Translations under genes and position numbers: made by a program
NCBI GenBank assembly: GCA_902572065.1
Contig: CACGEL010000016.1
Location: forward strand, 1 to 18,172
Origin: an uncultured Prochlorococcus sp.
GTDB lineage: Bacteria; Cyanobacteriota; Cyanobacteriia; PCC-6307; Cyanobiaceae
Length of the DNA stretch: 18,172 nucleotides
Reading direction: 5' to 3'
The notes under the pieces: generated by a model
Told to the model about the DNA's origin: nothing
Database searches by the model: none
What the model saw: only the letters and a program-made list of their open reading frames with translations
Shown here: piece after piece, positions 1 to 7,630 of the stretch
How positions within the stretch are numbered: position 1 is the first letter of the stretch
Layout of the letters: the number at the start of each line of letters is the position of its first letter

Positions 1-66
1 ATAATTGGAATATCTATTCCGGCAAGCCTTTGAGATACATTTAAATAGCATTTTTTAGCTGGAGAT

Positions 67-177
67 TTAGAAACAGAAGATAGAATGACTGCTTTAGTTG
101 CAAACCTACCTATAAAAAGAACTCTTAATGGAGAAATAGATTTCAAAAAAAACGATGAATCCCCTAAAAATAAATAA
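67..177 (+). pseudogene. minE: 3' fragment of cell-division topological factor MinE
   Basis: The frame ending at the stop codon 175-177 reads [15 protein letters not shown] and continues through IKRTLNGEI. This is the C-terminal signature of cyanobacterial MinE, which confines MinCD so that the division septum forms at midcell. The match begins at about codon 67. Upstream in the same frame there are stops at 46-48 and 31-33, and the six codons before the match (HFLAGD) do not look like MinE. No other frame in 1-60 restores MinE sequence. So only about 37 residues of a roughly 105-residue protein are present. Either the gene is truncated by a rearrangement just before position 67, or the first 60 bases are an assembly or amplification chimera. 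The identity of the fragment rests on remembered family sequence; I am fairly sure of it. Confidence 0.6.
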
Positions 178-212
178 AAATTATTTTCAAAACTAAATTA
201 ATAAATTATCAA

Positions 213-241
213 TTTACACCTAACTGTATGTAAAATAAAAT
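213..241 (+). promoter_or_regulatory. Candidate promoter of tRNA-Thr
   Basis: TTTACA at 213-218 resembles a sigma-70 -35 box and TAAAAT at 236-241 a -10 box, with 17 bases between them. The -10 box lies very close to the tRNA start at 246. A second TAAAAT at 231-236, just after a TG, would leave more room for a leader but has a short spacer. Weak evidence in such AT-rich DNA. Confidence 0.3.
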
Positions 242-245
242 TCAT

Positions 246-317
246 GCCGGCTTAGCTCAGCGGTAGAGCAGCGCTTTTGTAAAGCGAAGGTCATCAGTTC
301 AAATCTGTTAGCCGGCA
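246..317 (+). tRNA. trnT-UGU: tRNA-Thr(UGU)
   Basis: A complete cloverleaf can be drawn. The acceptor stem GCCGGCT pairs with AGCCGGC (310-316), and A317 is the discriminator base. The anticodon stem GCGCT/AGCGA (last pair imperfect) closes the loop TTTGTAA, giving anticodon TGT, which reads ACA threonine codons. The T arm ATCAG-TTCAAAT-CTGTT is present. The CCA end is not encoded (TTC follows), so it must be added by the Cca enzyme, whose gene begins at the far end of this window. U36 and A37 make it a predicted substrate of the t6A pathway that starts with the TsaC-like protein encoded nearby. Confidence 0.97.
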
Positions 318-332
318 TTCTATTCTAAAAGC

Positions 333-500
333 CTATATTTGATTTCTCTCTTTTGTAGAAAACAAAACAACAAAAATTAATAACATAAGCGCTGGGAAAA
401 ACCTTATCTCAACAATATTAGTTAAAAAGCCTGTTAGAGGTTCAAATATCCAGTAAGAATAAATTTGTATTAACGTGATAAAAAAGATAAGAAAAAGCAT
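333..500 (-). CDS. Small membrane protein of 55 residues, function unknown
   Basis: The frame begins MLFLIFFITLIQIYSYW and ends STKERNQI. Two hydrophobic stretches, at about residues 1-19 and 33-48, flank a short polar linker (EPLTG...NIVEIR), and the tail is charged. This predicts a two-pass, hairpin-like membrane protein. Its ATG shares one base with the tsaC stop codon (TGATG at 498-502), an arrangement typical of translational coupling, and it ends 15 bases from the convergent tRNA-Thr. The tight coupling argues that it is a real gene rather than chance. I recognise no family. It is probably the last gene of the psbM-prmC-tsaC transcription unit. Confidence 0.6.
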   Translation of the reverse strand: MLFLIFFITLIQIYSYWIFEPLTGFLTNIVEIRFFPALMLLIFVVLFSTKERNQI

Positions 501-1081
501 CAATTTATTCCAGGAATCAAAACTTGTCCTTTTCTAAGTATTTTCCATTTTCTATCATTGACCCAAGAAATTATAGTACTCGCTTTTCCGCTACATTTCT
601 CCCAAGGTAAAGGTCCTAATATGTCTACATTAGGCAAGTCAACCGAAATTTCTTTTGCAGTAGTCGCTGGTGGTATCCCTGATAGATTTGCACTTGAAGT
701 TAATAATGGACCACTTTCCTTTATGAGAAATTTAGCCATTTTTGAATTTGGTATTCTTAAACCAAGTGTAAATTTACTGCTCGACAAAAAAGATTTGCTT
801 TTCTCAGAGATAGGAATAATAATTGTTAAAGGTCCTGGCCAGTATCTAGAAGCCATATATTTGAAATCATCCAATGCAGATTCATGCACAAAGTTATTAA
901 ATTGAAAAATCTCAGCTCCCATTAAAATCAAAGGCTTATTTATATCTCTTTTTTTTGTTTTGTAAATTATCTCTGAAAACTTTGGTAAACAACCAATAGC
1001 AGGTAAAGTATCAGTTTGAAAAATGATAGGTAACCCATTATCTAGTTTTTTTAAAGCTAATTTTTGATCTATGACATTCAT
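500..1081 (-). CDS. tsaC: Threonylcarbamoyl-AMP synthase (Sua5/YciO/YrdC family)
   Basis: This cytosolic enzyme makes threonylcarbamoyl-adenylate from threonine, bicarbonate and ATP, the first step of t6A37 formation on tRNAs that read ANN codons. The 193-residue protein is one YrdC domain, without the extra C-terminal domain of long Sua5 proteins. Visible family signs are the FQTDTLPAIG start of the fold (residues about 21-30), the KKRDINKPLIL segment (43-53), YWPGPLTIIIP (about 80-90), LGLRIPNS (about 106-113) and the SSANLSG motif near residue 130. It lies 20 bases downstream of prmC and overlaps the next small gene by one base, so it is in an operon. No Shine-Dalgarno sequence precedes the ATG. 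YciO-like paralogues share the fold, so the exact reaction is inferred. Confidence 0.88.
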   Translation of the reverse strand: MNVIDQKLALKKLDNGLPIIFQTDTLPAIGCLPKFSEIIYKTKKRDINKPLILMGAEIFQFNNFVHESALDDFKYMASRYWPGPLTIIIPISEKSKSFLSSSKFTLGLRIPNSKMAKFLIKESGPLLTSSANLSGIPPATTAKEISVDLPNVDILGPLPWEKCSGKASTIISWVNDRKWKILRKGQVLIPGIN

Positions 1082-1101
1082 TTAAATTATTAGTCAATAA
1101 T

Positions 1102-1971
1102 CTATTTATATCTGCCTATTGTAAATCTTCCAATCCCAGAAAAGTCTTTTAATACTTTTACAGAAGTAAATCTATTTTCAAGAAATATTTTTTTAACTTT
1201 GGCACCTTGGTCAAAATGATTCTCTATCAGTAAAAAACCTTTTTCTTTTAAATACAAAGGCGCATATCGAACTATCTTCTTTATGTGTTCCAAGCCGTCT
1301 GCACCACCCAAAAGAGCAATTCTAGGCTCAAATTTCTTTACCTCTTTTGGTAATTCTATGTAGGTTTTTTTGGGAATATAGGGAGGATTAGCTACAGCTA
1401 TATCTATTTCCCCTTTGAAATTTTCAAGAGGATGCCACCAATTCCCAAGATAAAATTTCAAATTTGATTGATTAGAGTTCTTAGTAAAATTTCTCGATGC
1501 AATTTCAAGAGCATTTTTATCAATATCAGTTGCTATTCCATTCCATTTTGGATTTGCCAATGCTAAAGCGATTGCAATAGCACCTGTACCAGTTCCAAGA
1601 TCAACAAAAGTTTTTTTTCCTTTCTTATTTTTAAATCTTTCTGTAACTATTTCAATTATCATTTCCGTTTCTGGCCTTGGGATAAGAACTTTTTTTGAAA
1701 CCTCTAATTTGAGATCCCTCCAATAAGAAATTCCGCTTAAATATTGTATTGGAATAGAAGAATTAAGGTGTTTATCCCAAAAATACTCAAGTAACTCTAA
1801 GTTTATTTTTAATTCTACGTTTTTATTTGAATTGATTTTAAGTAAATTTAATTCCTTATGTGATAAACCGCCTAAGGAATCAATCAAAAGGTTTAGTAAT
1901 TTATGGTCTCCTCCTTTTGATATTTGTTTTTTTTCCCACAATAAAAACTTTTTTGCGGAAATTATTGGCAT
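1102..1971 (-). CDS. prmC: Peptide chain release factor N5-glutamine methyltransferase PrmC (HemK)
   Basis: PrmC methylates the glutamine of the GGQ motif in release factors RF1 and RF2, using S-adenosylmethionine, and so speeds translation termination. The 289-residue length is normal. The N-terminal helical domain carries IPIQYLSG (about 73-80) and VLIPRPETE (about 95-103). The methyltransferase fold follows, with the SAM-binding loop DLGTGTGAIAIALA (about 124-137) and the catalytic NPPY tetrad at 195-198, which binds the substrate glutamine. The gene begins 12 bases after the psbM stop and is followed 20 bases later by tsaC, so all three are probably co-transcribed. Its cofactor is made by metK, also in this window. 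Confidence 0.93.
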   Translation of the reverse strand: MPIISAKKFLLWEKKQISKGGDHKLLNLLIDSLGGLSHKELNLLKINSNKNVELKINLELLEYFWDKHLNSSIPIQYLSGISYWRDLKLEVSKKVLIPRPETEMIIEIVTERFKNKKGKKTFVDLGTGTGAIAIALALANPKWNGIATDIDKNALEIASRNFTKNSNQSNLKFYLGNWWHPLENFKGEIDIAVANPPYIPKKTYIELPKEVKKFEPRIALLGGADGLEHIKKIVRYAPLYLKEKGFLLIENHFDQGAKVKKIFLENRFTSVKVLKDFSGIGRFTIGRYK

Positions 1972-1983
1972 TAAAAATATAGC

Positions 1984-2136
1984 TTAGCGTTTTGGACCAA
2001 GCTTTCCTTTACTAGAGTCTGAAAAAAAGCTTGATTTTTCTCCGTCTTGTGTTGAGATAAAAAGACCGATAAGAAATATTGTAGGCACTCCTACAAAAAG
2101 AAGACTCGCTACAAATCCGAAATTTGTTGTTTCCAT
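1984..2136 (-). CDS. psbM: Photosystem II reaction centre protein M
   Basis: The 50-residue protein METTNFGFVASLLFVGVPTI... has one transmembrane helix (about residues 6-28), continuing through FLIGLFISTQ, with a polar stromal tail (DGEKSSFF...GPKR). This is the PsbM pattern: a thylakoid subunit at the photosystem II dimer interface. The tail is longer than in most PsbM proteins (about 35 residues), which I recall as usual for marine picocyanobacteria. The prmC start codon lies only 12 bases downstream. About 100 bases separate it from the upstream ferredoxin-like gene, which leaves room for its own promoter. Confidence 0.93.
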   Translation of the reverse strand: METTNFGFVASLLFVGVPTIFLIGLFISTQDGEKSSFFSDSSKGKLGPKR

Positions 2137-2237
2137 TTTAAAAGACTAACTCAGTAATATTAAGACTATAGACATTTAAATGGAAATTAAGAGAAAAAAT
2201 CAAAAAGTTGACTTACTCATTAACAGTCTTAAACAAT

Positions 2238-2600
2238 TTATCTAGGTAATTTTTTGGTTTCAGCAGATTCTTTCAATTCTTTCAAATTAGATGGAGGAGA
2301 TTGAGGCTTAGTTAGTATTACTGCAGAAGACTTGATTATGGTTTGACAAGCAAGTCTCCAGTTGTCAGGTCTGTTTTTGAGTTTTTCTTCCTCTACTAAA
2401 GTAAGAGGACTAAGAGAGTTTTTTGTTCCTCCTTCAACTGAAACAAAACAAGTACTACATTGTCCAACTCCGCCGCAGTTTCCTAATATTCCCTTTAATC
2501 CATAAAGTTGTAATTGCTCTTTAAGTACTAACTCTCTTAAATTTTCTCCAGGATTGCATTGAATATCAATTCCTTCTCGGATGAATCTGATAGTTGTCAT
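2238..2600 (-). CDS. [2Fe-2S] ferredoxin-like protein
   Basis: A 120-residue soluble protein with the plant-type cluster motif C-x5-C-x2-C (Cys42, Cys48, Cys51 in GNCGGVGQCSTC) and the fourth ligand Cys85 in LACQT. The beta-grasp start (TTIRFIREGIDIQCNPGENL) also fits. Such proteins carry single electrons. Compared with the main photosynthetic ferredoxin PetF, it has a different loop (GNCGGVGQCSTC rather than CRAGACSTC-like) and a Lys/Pro-rich tail of about 30 residues after the fold, so it is probably a divergent ferredoxin with a specific partner. It is divergent from psbB, sharing a 224-base intergenic region with it. The partner cannot be told from sequence. Confidence 0.85.
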   Translation of the reverse strand: MTTIRFIREGIDIQCNPGENLRELVLKEQLQLYGLKGILGNCGGVGQCSTCFVSVEGGTKNSLSPLTLVEEEKLKNRPDNWRLACQTIIKSSAVILTKPQSPPSNLKELKESAETKKLPR

Positions 2601-2824
2601 TTTTTTTATTATTTTTATCTATTTTGGCGTTTTACTTTGAGAATTGTGACCAAAATATTAACATATTTTAGTTGAAAATTCGCTGAGATAGAAGTGACAG
2701 AAAGTAATCTGAGCATTTTTACTATAAAAATTAGTTTATTTACAAAACTCTCTCAAAGCCCAAAAAACCCTTACTATCATGATGTTTAGCTGTTCATTCA
2801 GCATCGTTACAAAAAATTTAACCC
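2601..2824. promoter_or_regulatory. Divergent promoter region of the ferredoxin-like gene and psbB
   Basis: This 224-base region separates two divergent genes and must hold both promoters. For psbB a plausible -10 box is TATAAA at 2723-2728, which would give a leader of about 90 bases. GTGACA at 2694-2699 resembles a -35 box but is too far away (23-base spacer). No Shine-Dalgarno sequence precedes the psbB ATG. The boxes are weak calls in AT-rich DNA. Confidence 0.35.
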
Positions 2825-4348
2825 ATGGGATTGCCTTGGTATCGAGTTCACACAGTAGTTATCAACGACCCCGGTCGACTACTAGCTGTGCATCTCATGC
2901 ATACTGCATTATTAGCCGGCTGGGCCGGTTCTATGGCTCTATATGAATTAGCCATTTTTGATCCTTCAGACGCTGTTCTCAATCCAATGTGGAGACAGGG
3001 AATGTATGTCATGCCATTCATGGCAAGATTAGGAATCACAAGTAGTTGGAACGGATGGGATATTACTGGAGCCACTGGAGTTGATCCAGGATTTTGGAGC
3101 TTTGAGGGTGTTGCAGCAGCCCACATTGTTTTTAGCGGACTTTTAATGCTTGCTTCAATCTGGCATTGGACATATTGGGATTTAGACTTATGGGAAGACG
3201 AAAGGACAGGAGAGCCTGCTCTTGATCTACCAAGAATATTCGGGATCCACCTTCTTTTAGCAGGAATTACATGCTTTGGTTTTGGAGCTTTTCATTGTGC
3301 CAATGTAGGAATTTGGGTTTCAGACCCTTATGGGTTAACTGGTCATGTAGAACCTGTTTCACCATCTTGGGGAGCAGATGGATTTAATCCATTCAATCCT
3401 GGTGGAATAGTTGCAAATCATATTGCAGCAGGGCTTCTAGGAATTATTGGTGGAATATTTCATATCACCAATAGACCCGGCGAAAGGCTTTATAAAGCAT
3501 TAAAGCTTGGAAGTTTGGAAGGAGTATTAGCTAGTGCTCTAGCAGCTGTTCTTTTTGTATCATTTGTTGTTGCTGGAACAATGTGGTACGGCTCTGCCAC
3601 AACCCCTGTTGAATTGTTTGGTCCTACTAGATACCAATGGGACTCTGGCTACTTCAAAACAGAAATCAATAGGCGAGTTCAAACAGCTATTGATAATGGA
3701 GCGTCTAGAGAAGAGGCATATGCTTCAATTCCAGAAAAGCTAGCATTCTATGACTATGTAGGAAATAGTCCTGCCAAGGGAGGATTGTTTAGAGTTGGAG
3801 CTCTTGTCAATGGAGATGGTTTACCAACTGGTTGGCAAGGTCATATTGCTTTCCAAGATAAAGAAGGAAATGATTTAGAAGTCAGGAGAATTCCTAACTT
3901 CTTTGAAAACTTCCCTGTAATTTTGGAAGATAAAGAAGGAAATGTCCGAGCTGATATCCCATTCAGAAGAGCTGAAGCTAAGTATTCATTTGAACAAACT
4001 GGCATAACAGCTACTATTTACGGAGGTGATCTTAATGGTCAAACATTTACAGATCCTGCAGTTGTTAAAAGATTAGCTAGAAAAGCACAGCTGGGTGAAG
4101 CGTTTAAGTTTGATAGAGAAACTTATAAATCTGATGGTGTATTCCGAAGTTCGCCAAGAGCTTGGTTTACTTACGCCCATTTATGTTTCGGATTATTATT
4201 CCTATTTGGTCACTGGTGGCATGCCTCTCGAACTCTTTATAAAAACTCCTTTGCTGGTATTGATGCCGAGATTGGAGATCAAGTTGAGTTTGGTCTCTTT
4301 AAGAAGCTTGGTGACGAAACCACCAGAAGAATCCCAGGAAGGGTTTAA
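2825..4348 (+). CDS. psbB: Photosystem II CP47 chlorophyll-binding core antenna
   Basis: CP47 is the inner antenna that passes excitation to the photosystem II reaction centre in the thylakoid. The 507-residue protein begins [20 protein letters not shown], the near-invariant CP47 N-terminus, and has six hydrophobic helices rich in histidines that can ligate chlorophyll ([46 protein letters not shown] among them). A large lumenal loop of about 190 residues lies between helices five and six (roughly residues 258-448). The C-terminus [16 protein letters not shown] is also family-typical. psbT follows after 23 bases and the pair ends in a strong terminator, so they form one operon. The coding sequence is less AT-rich than its neighbours, as expected of a highly expressed gene. 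Confidence 0.99.
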   Translation: MGLPWYRVHTVVINDPGRLLAVHLMHTALLAGWAGSMALYELAIFDPSDAVLNPMWRQGMYVMPFMARLGITSSWNGWDITGATGVDPGFWSFEGVAAAHIVFSGLLMLASIWHWTYWDLDLWEDERTGEPALDLPRIFGIHLLLAGITCFGFGAFHCANVGIWVSDPYGLTGHVEPVSPSWGADGFNPFNPGGIVANHIAAGLLGIIGGIFHITNRPGERLYKALKLGSLEGVLASALAAVLFVSFVVAGTMWYGSATTPVELFGPTRYQWDSGYFKTEINRRVQTAIDNGASREEAYASIPEKLAFYDYVGNSPAKGGLFRVGALVNGDGLPTGWQGHIAFQDKEGNDLEVRRIPNFFENFPVILEDKEGNVRADIPFRRAEAKYSFEQTGITATIYGGDLNGQTFTDPAVVKRLARKAQLGEAFKFDRETYKSDGVFRSSPRAWFTYAHLCFGLLFLFGHWWHASRTLYKNSFAGIDAEIGDQVEFGLFKKLGDETTRRIPGRV

Positions 4349-4371
4349 TTTAAACTTTATTATTATTTCTC

Positions 4372-4470
4372 ATGGAAGCTTTTGCTTACGTCCTTATTTT
4401 AACTCTCGCAGTTGTTACTCTATTTTTTGCAGTCGCGTTTAGAGATCCACCTAAATTCGACAGAAAATAA
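4372..4470 (+). CDS. psbT: Photosystem II reaction centre protein T
   Basis: The 32-residue protein [20 protein letters not shown] followed by [12 protein letters not shown] matches PsbT throughout: one membrane helix (residues about 3-22) and a short basic tail with the conserved RDPPK. PsbT sits near the dimer interface of photosystem II beside CP47. It lies 23 bases after psbB, the usual cyanobacterial gene order, and is followed directly by a terminator. Confidence 0.97.
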   Translation: MEAFAYVLILTLAVVTLFFAVAFRDPPKFDRK

Positions 4471-4477
4471 AGTCAAA

Positions 4478-4510
4478 AAGCCTCCCTACAAATTAGGGGG
4501 GCTTTTTTTT
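4478..4510 (+). terminator. Rho-independent terminator of psbB-psbT
   Basis: An 11-bp stem (4478-4488 with 4494-4504, core GCCTCCC/GGGGGGC with one G-U pair), a five-base loop (CAAAT) and a run of eight T at 4503-4510. It begins eight bases after the psbT stop. Confidence 0.92.
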
Positions 4511-4573
4511 ACTACTTTTCATAATCATGATATTAATCTAGTATTAGAGTTAAAGATTGTATTAATTCACTAT

Positions 4574-5053
4574 ATGCAGTGTCCGAAATGTCAAAACACA
4601 GATAGCAGAGTTTTAGAATCAAGATCTGCTGATACAGGAAAAAGTGTAAGAAGGAGAAGAGAATGTTTGAATTGCAACTTTAGATTTACTACTTATGAAA
4701 GAGTTGAGACAATGCCAATTTCTGTTCTTAAAAAGGATGGAAGCAGAGAATTATTTAATAAAGATAAATTAGTTACCGGTATTTCTAGAGCATGCGAAAA
4801 AACAACATTTTCTAGAGAAGAGATTATTGATTTTGTTGACGCAATTGAATCACAACTAATACAAGACTCAAATAAAGATATTAAATCTTCTCAAATTGGA
4901 GAATTAATTCTTAAAGGATTAAGGAAAGAAAACGAAGTTGCTTACATAAGATACGCATCAGTCTATAGGAAGTTTAATGGGGTAAAAGATTTTGTTTCCA
5001 CTCTCGAATCTCTAAAAGGTAGTTCAAAAAACGAATTAGCTTCAATTTTATAA
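4574..5053 (+). CDS. nrdR: Transcriptional repressor NrdR
   Basis: NrdR senses ATP and dATP and represses ribonucleotide reductase genes. The start at 4574 gives [17 protein letters not shown], the canonical N-terminus, so a longer upstream extension of the frame is not real. A zinc ribbon with Cys3, Cys6, Cys31 and Cys34 includes [18 protein letters not shown]. An ATP-cone domain follows at about 49-139 ([16 protein letters not shown] through [11 protein letters not shown]). At 159 residues the length is normal. It lies 63 bases after the psbT terminator, so it needs its own promoter. No ribonucleotide reductase gene is in view. Confidence 0.96.
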   Translation: MQCPKCQNTDSRVLESRSADTGKSVRRRRECLNCNFRFTTYERVETMPISVLKKDGSRELFNKDKLVTGISRACEKTTFSREEIIDFVDAIESQLIQDSNKDIKSSQIGELILKGLRKENEVAYIRYASVYRKFNGVKDFVSTLESLKGSSKNELASIL

Positions 5054-5071
5054 ATTCAGCATATTAAAGTG

Positions 5072-5160
5072 TAGAATACTAAATACTAATATATTGCTCT
5101 TTAGTTTGCAGGCTAAAAGCAATCCTATCTAACTACCTTAGGTAGTCTGCGTTTTAACAA
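5072..5160 (+). promoter_or_regulatory. rps1 promoter and leader with two hairpins
   Basis: Possible -10 boxes are TAGAAT (5072-5077) and TAATAT (5087-5092). The leader then holds two hairpins. The first pairs 5094-5098 with 5118-5122 and 5100-5104 with 5113-5117, with C5099 bulged and an eight-base loop. The second is a perfect stem, ACTACC/GGTAGT at 5132-5137 and 5141-5146, with loop TTA. It ends 14 bases before the rps1 ATG, and there is no Shine-Dalgarno sequence. Ribosomal protein S1 genes are often controlled by their own product at the leader, so this is a plausible translational operator; that role is inferred. Confidence 0.4.
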
Positions 5161-6252
5161 ATGATTGAAAATTCTTCCCAAACCGTAAAAGAAATTTCAG
5201 ACAATAAAGAAATTGAAAGTACAAATGTAGAAAAAAATACTTCAGAAACTCTTAAAGAGGAAGATTTATCGTTTAACCCCAAGGATATTCCCTCTGCGGA
5301 TTCTTCTTCCAGTAGAAGAAATAGTGATTTGGATAGTGCAGGATTTACTCAAGAAGATTTTGCATCATTATTAGGAAAATATGATTACAACTTTAAACCT
5401 GGAGATCTTGTAAAAGGTACAGTTTTTGCTTTAGAGCCTAAAGGAGCAATGATAGATATCGGCGCGAAAACTGCTGCTTTTATGCCTATGCAAGAAGTAT
5501 CAATAAATAGAGTTGAAGGACTAAGTGATGTTTTACAGCCTTCAGAAAGTAGAGAATTTTTTATAATGAGTGAAGAGAATGAAGATGGTCAATTAGCTTT
5601 ATCAATTAGAAGGATTGAATATCAAAGAGCTTGGGAAAGAGTAAGACAATTACAAAAGGAGGACGCCACTATATATTCTGAGGTTTTTGCAACTAACAGA
5701 GGTGGAGCTTTAGTCAGGGTAGAAGGATTGAGAGGTTTTATCCCTGGATCGCATATTAGTGCGCGAAAAATAAAAGAAGATTTAGAAGGCGAGTATTTAC
5801 CTCTAAAATTTCTGGAAGTAGATGAAGAAAGAAACAGATTAGTTTTAAGTCATCGAAGGGCTTTAGTTGAGAAAAAAATGAATAGACTTGAAGTTGGTGA
5901 AGTTGTTGTAGGTTCTGTAAAAGGGATAAAACCTTATGGAGCTTTTATTGATATCGGTGGTGTAAGTGGTCTTTTACATATATCTGAAATTAGTCATGAG
6001 CATATTGAAACTCCTCATAATGTTCTAAATGTAAATGATCAAATGAAGGTCATGATAATAGATTTAGATTCTGAGAGAGGTAGAATATCTTTATCAACAA
6101 AAGCTTTAGAACCTGAACCAGGCGATATGTTAACAGACCCACAAAAAGTTTTTGATAAAGCTGAAGAAATGGCTGCGAAATATAAGCAAATGTTACTTGA
6201 GCAAACTGATGAGAATGAAGAGCAGGTTACAGAGACTGCAGAAATTGAATAA
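5161..6252 (+). CDS. rps1: 30S ribosomal protein S1
   Basis: Three S1 RNA-binding (OB-fold) repeats are visible at about residues 79-150 (GDLVKGTVFALEPKGAMIDI), 168-233 and 246-314 (GEVVVGSVKGIKPYGAFIDI, the strongest match). This is the three-domain form typical of cyanobacteria, compared with six in E. coli. The first 78 residues are an acidic, Ser/Glu-rich, probably disordered extension, and the last 40 residues are again acidic. S1 holds mRNA on the small ribosomal subunit. Most genes in this window lack a Shine-Dalgarno sequence, which is consistent with initiation that does not rely on it. The gene has its own structured leader and is followed by metK after 123 bases. Confidence 0.96.
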   Translation: MIENSSQTVKEISDNKEIESTNVEKNTSETLKEEDLSFNPKDIPSADSSSSRRNSDLDSAGFTQEDFASLLGKYDYNFKPGDLVKGTVFALEPKGAMIDIGAKTAAFMPMQEVSINRVEGLSDVLQPSESREFFIMSEENEDGQLALSIRRIEYQRAWERVRQLQKEDATIYSEVFATNRGGALVRVEGLRGFIPGSHISARKIKEDLEGEYLPLKFLEVDEERNRLVLSHRRALVEKKMNRLEVGEVVVGSVKGIKPYGAFIDIGGVSGLLHISEISHEHIETPHNVLNVNDQMKVMIIDLDSERGRISLSTKALEPEPGDMLTDPQKVFDKAEEMAAKYKQMLLEQTDENEEQVTETAEIE

Positions 6253-6375
6253 ACTTTTTTAATTTCTACTTGCATTAACAACAAATTTCAAATTTTTAAT
6301 AAAATTTCAACTTAATAATTATTGATTAATATTTGCGATTTAATTTAGGATTACAAGAAATTCTTAAAACTATAA

Positions 6376-7617
6376 ATGAGTGATTTTATCTTTACGTCTG
6401 AATCTGTAACTGAAGGCCATCCTGACAAGATATGTGATCAAATAAGTGATGCTGTTCTAGATGCTTTATTGACCGAAGATCCAGAAAGCAGAGTAGCCTG
6501 CGAAACAGTAGTAAATACTGGTCTTTGTTTACTTACAGGTGAAATAACCTCTAGAGCAAAGCTTGATTATATAAAACTTGTAAGGAATGTAATTAAAGAA
6601 ATTGGATATGAAGGTTCAAAAGCTGGAGGTTTTGACTCAAATAGCTGTGCTGTTTTGGTAGCTCTTGATGAGCAATCACCTGATATTTCCCAAGGGGTAA
6701 ATGAAGCAGATGATGTGAACAATGATTTAGAAAATAATACTGGGGCGGGTGACCAAGGGATAATGTTTGGCTATGCATGCGATGAAACACCTGAATTAAT
6801 GCCATTACCAATTAGCTTGGCGCACCGATTAGCAAGGCAACTTGCCAAAGCAAGGCATGAAAACGTGCTTGATTATCTCTTACCTGATGGCAAGACCCAA
6901 GTAAGTATTGATTACAAGAATGGGGTTCCAGTTTCAATAAACACCATTTTAATTTCAACTCAGCACCTGGCTGAGATTGATGGCATCACAAATGAAGAAG
7001 AAATTCGTCAAAAGATAACAGAGGATTTATGGATAAATGTTGTATTACCAGCTACTGAAGATTTAGAAATTAAACCAAGCAGGCAAGAAACAAGATTCCT
7101 TGTAAACCCTACAGGTAAATTTGTTGTTGGAGGACCTCAAGGAGATGCAGGACTTACTGGCAGAAAAATAATTGTTGATACTTATGGGGGATATGCAAGA
7201 CATGGAGGTGGGGCATTCTCAGGTAAGGATCCTACTAAAGTTGACAGATCAGCTGCTTATGCAGCACGTTATGTAGCTAAAAGTATTGTTGAAGCAAAAT
7301 TAGCAAAAAAGGCAGAAGTGCAATTAAGTTATGCAATTGGAGTTGCTAAACCAATTTCAATTCTTGTTGACACTTTTGGTACTGGTGTCATTTCTCAAGA
7401 TAATTTGAAAGAACTAATTAATAACAATTTTGACTTAAGGCCTGCAGCAATAATAAAAGAATTTGATTTAAGAAATCTACCAAAAAAAATGTGTGGGGAA
7501 TTTTATAGAAAGACTGCATCATATGGACATTTTGGCAGAAATGATCTAAAACTTCCTTGGGAAAGTGTAGAAAAGAAAGTAGCCCAGTTAATAGAAGACT
7601 CAAAAAACTTTTTGTAA
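6376..7617 (+). CDS. metK: S-adenosylmethionine synthetase
   Basis: MetK makes S-adenosylmethionine from methionine and ATP, releasing phosphate and pyrophosphate. The 413-residue protein has the full set of signatures: [20 protein letters not shown] at residues 6-25, [12 protein letters not shown] (123-134, signature 1) and [16 protein letters not shown] (277-292, signature 2). Length is a little above the bacterial average (about 385-400) through small insertions. It feeds methyltransferases such as PrmC. A sugar kinase gene starts 13 bases downstream. I see no SAM riboswitch in the 123-base upstream gap. Confidence 0.98.
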   Translation: MSDFIFTSESVTEGHPDKICDQISDAVLDALLTEDPESRVACETVVNTGLCLLTGEITSRAKLDYIKLVRNVIKEIGYEGSKAGGFDSNSCAVLVALDEQSPDISQGVNEADDVNNDLENNTGAGDQGIMFGYACDETPELMPLPISLAHRLARQLAKARHENVLDYLLPDGKTQVSIDYKNGVPVSINTILISTQHLAEIDGITNEEEIRQKITEDLWINVVLPATEDLEIKPSRQETRFLVNPTGKFVVGGPQGDAGLTGRKIIVDTYGGYARHGGGAFSGKDPTKVDRSAAYAARYVAKSIVEAKLAKKAEVQLSYAIGVAKPISILVDTFGTGVISQDNLKELINNNFDLRPAAIIKEFDLRNLPKKMCGEFYRKTASYGHFGRNDLKLPWESVEKKVAQLIEDSKNFL

Positions 7618-7630
7618 ATATTTATGCAAG

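Noticed and set aside
1..195. Minus-strand frame open across the minE fragment and the first 60 bases
   Set aside because: No ATG, and most of it is antisense to the recognisable MinE C-terminus. The part in 1-60 may be real coding sequence but is too short to call.
558..905. Plus-strand open frame of 115 codons opposite tsaC
   Set aside because: Antisense shadow of the well-recognised YrdC-family gene; no protein signature.
2848..3126. Minus-strand open frame of 92 codons inside psbB
   Set aside because: Lies wholly within the well-supported CP47 gene, has no start signals, and its composition mirrors the codons of psbB.
4412..4573. 54-codon N-terminal extension of nrdR
   Set aside because: It would run through psbT and its terminator; MQCPKC at 4574 is the canonical NrdR start.
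6253..6375. SAM riboswitch upstream of metK
   Set aside because: Only 123 AT-rich bases with no stable multi-stem structure or recognisable core.
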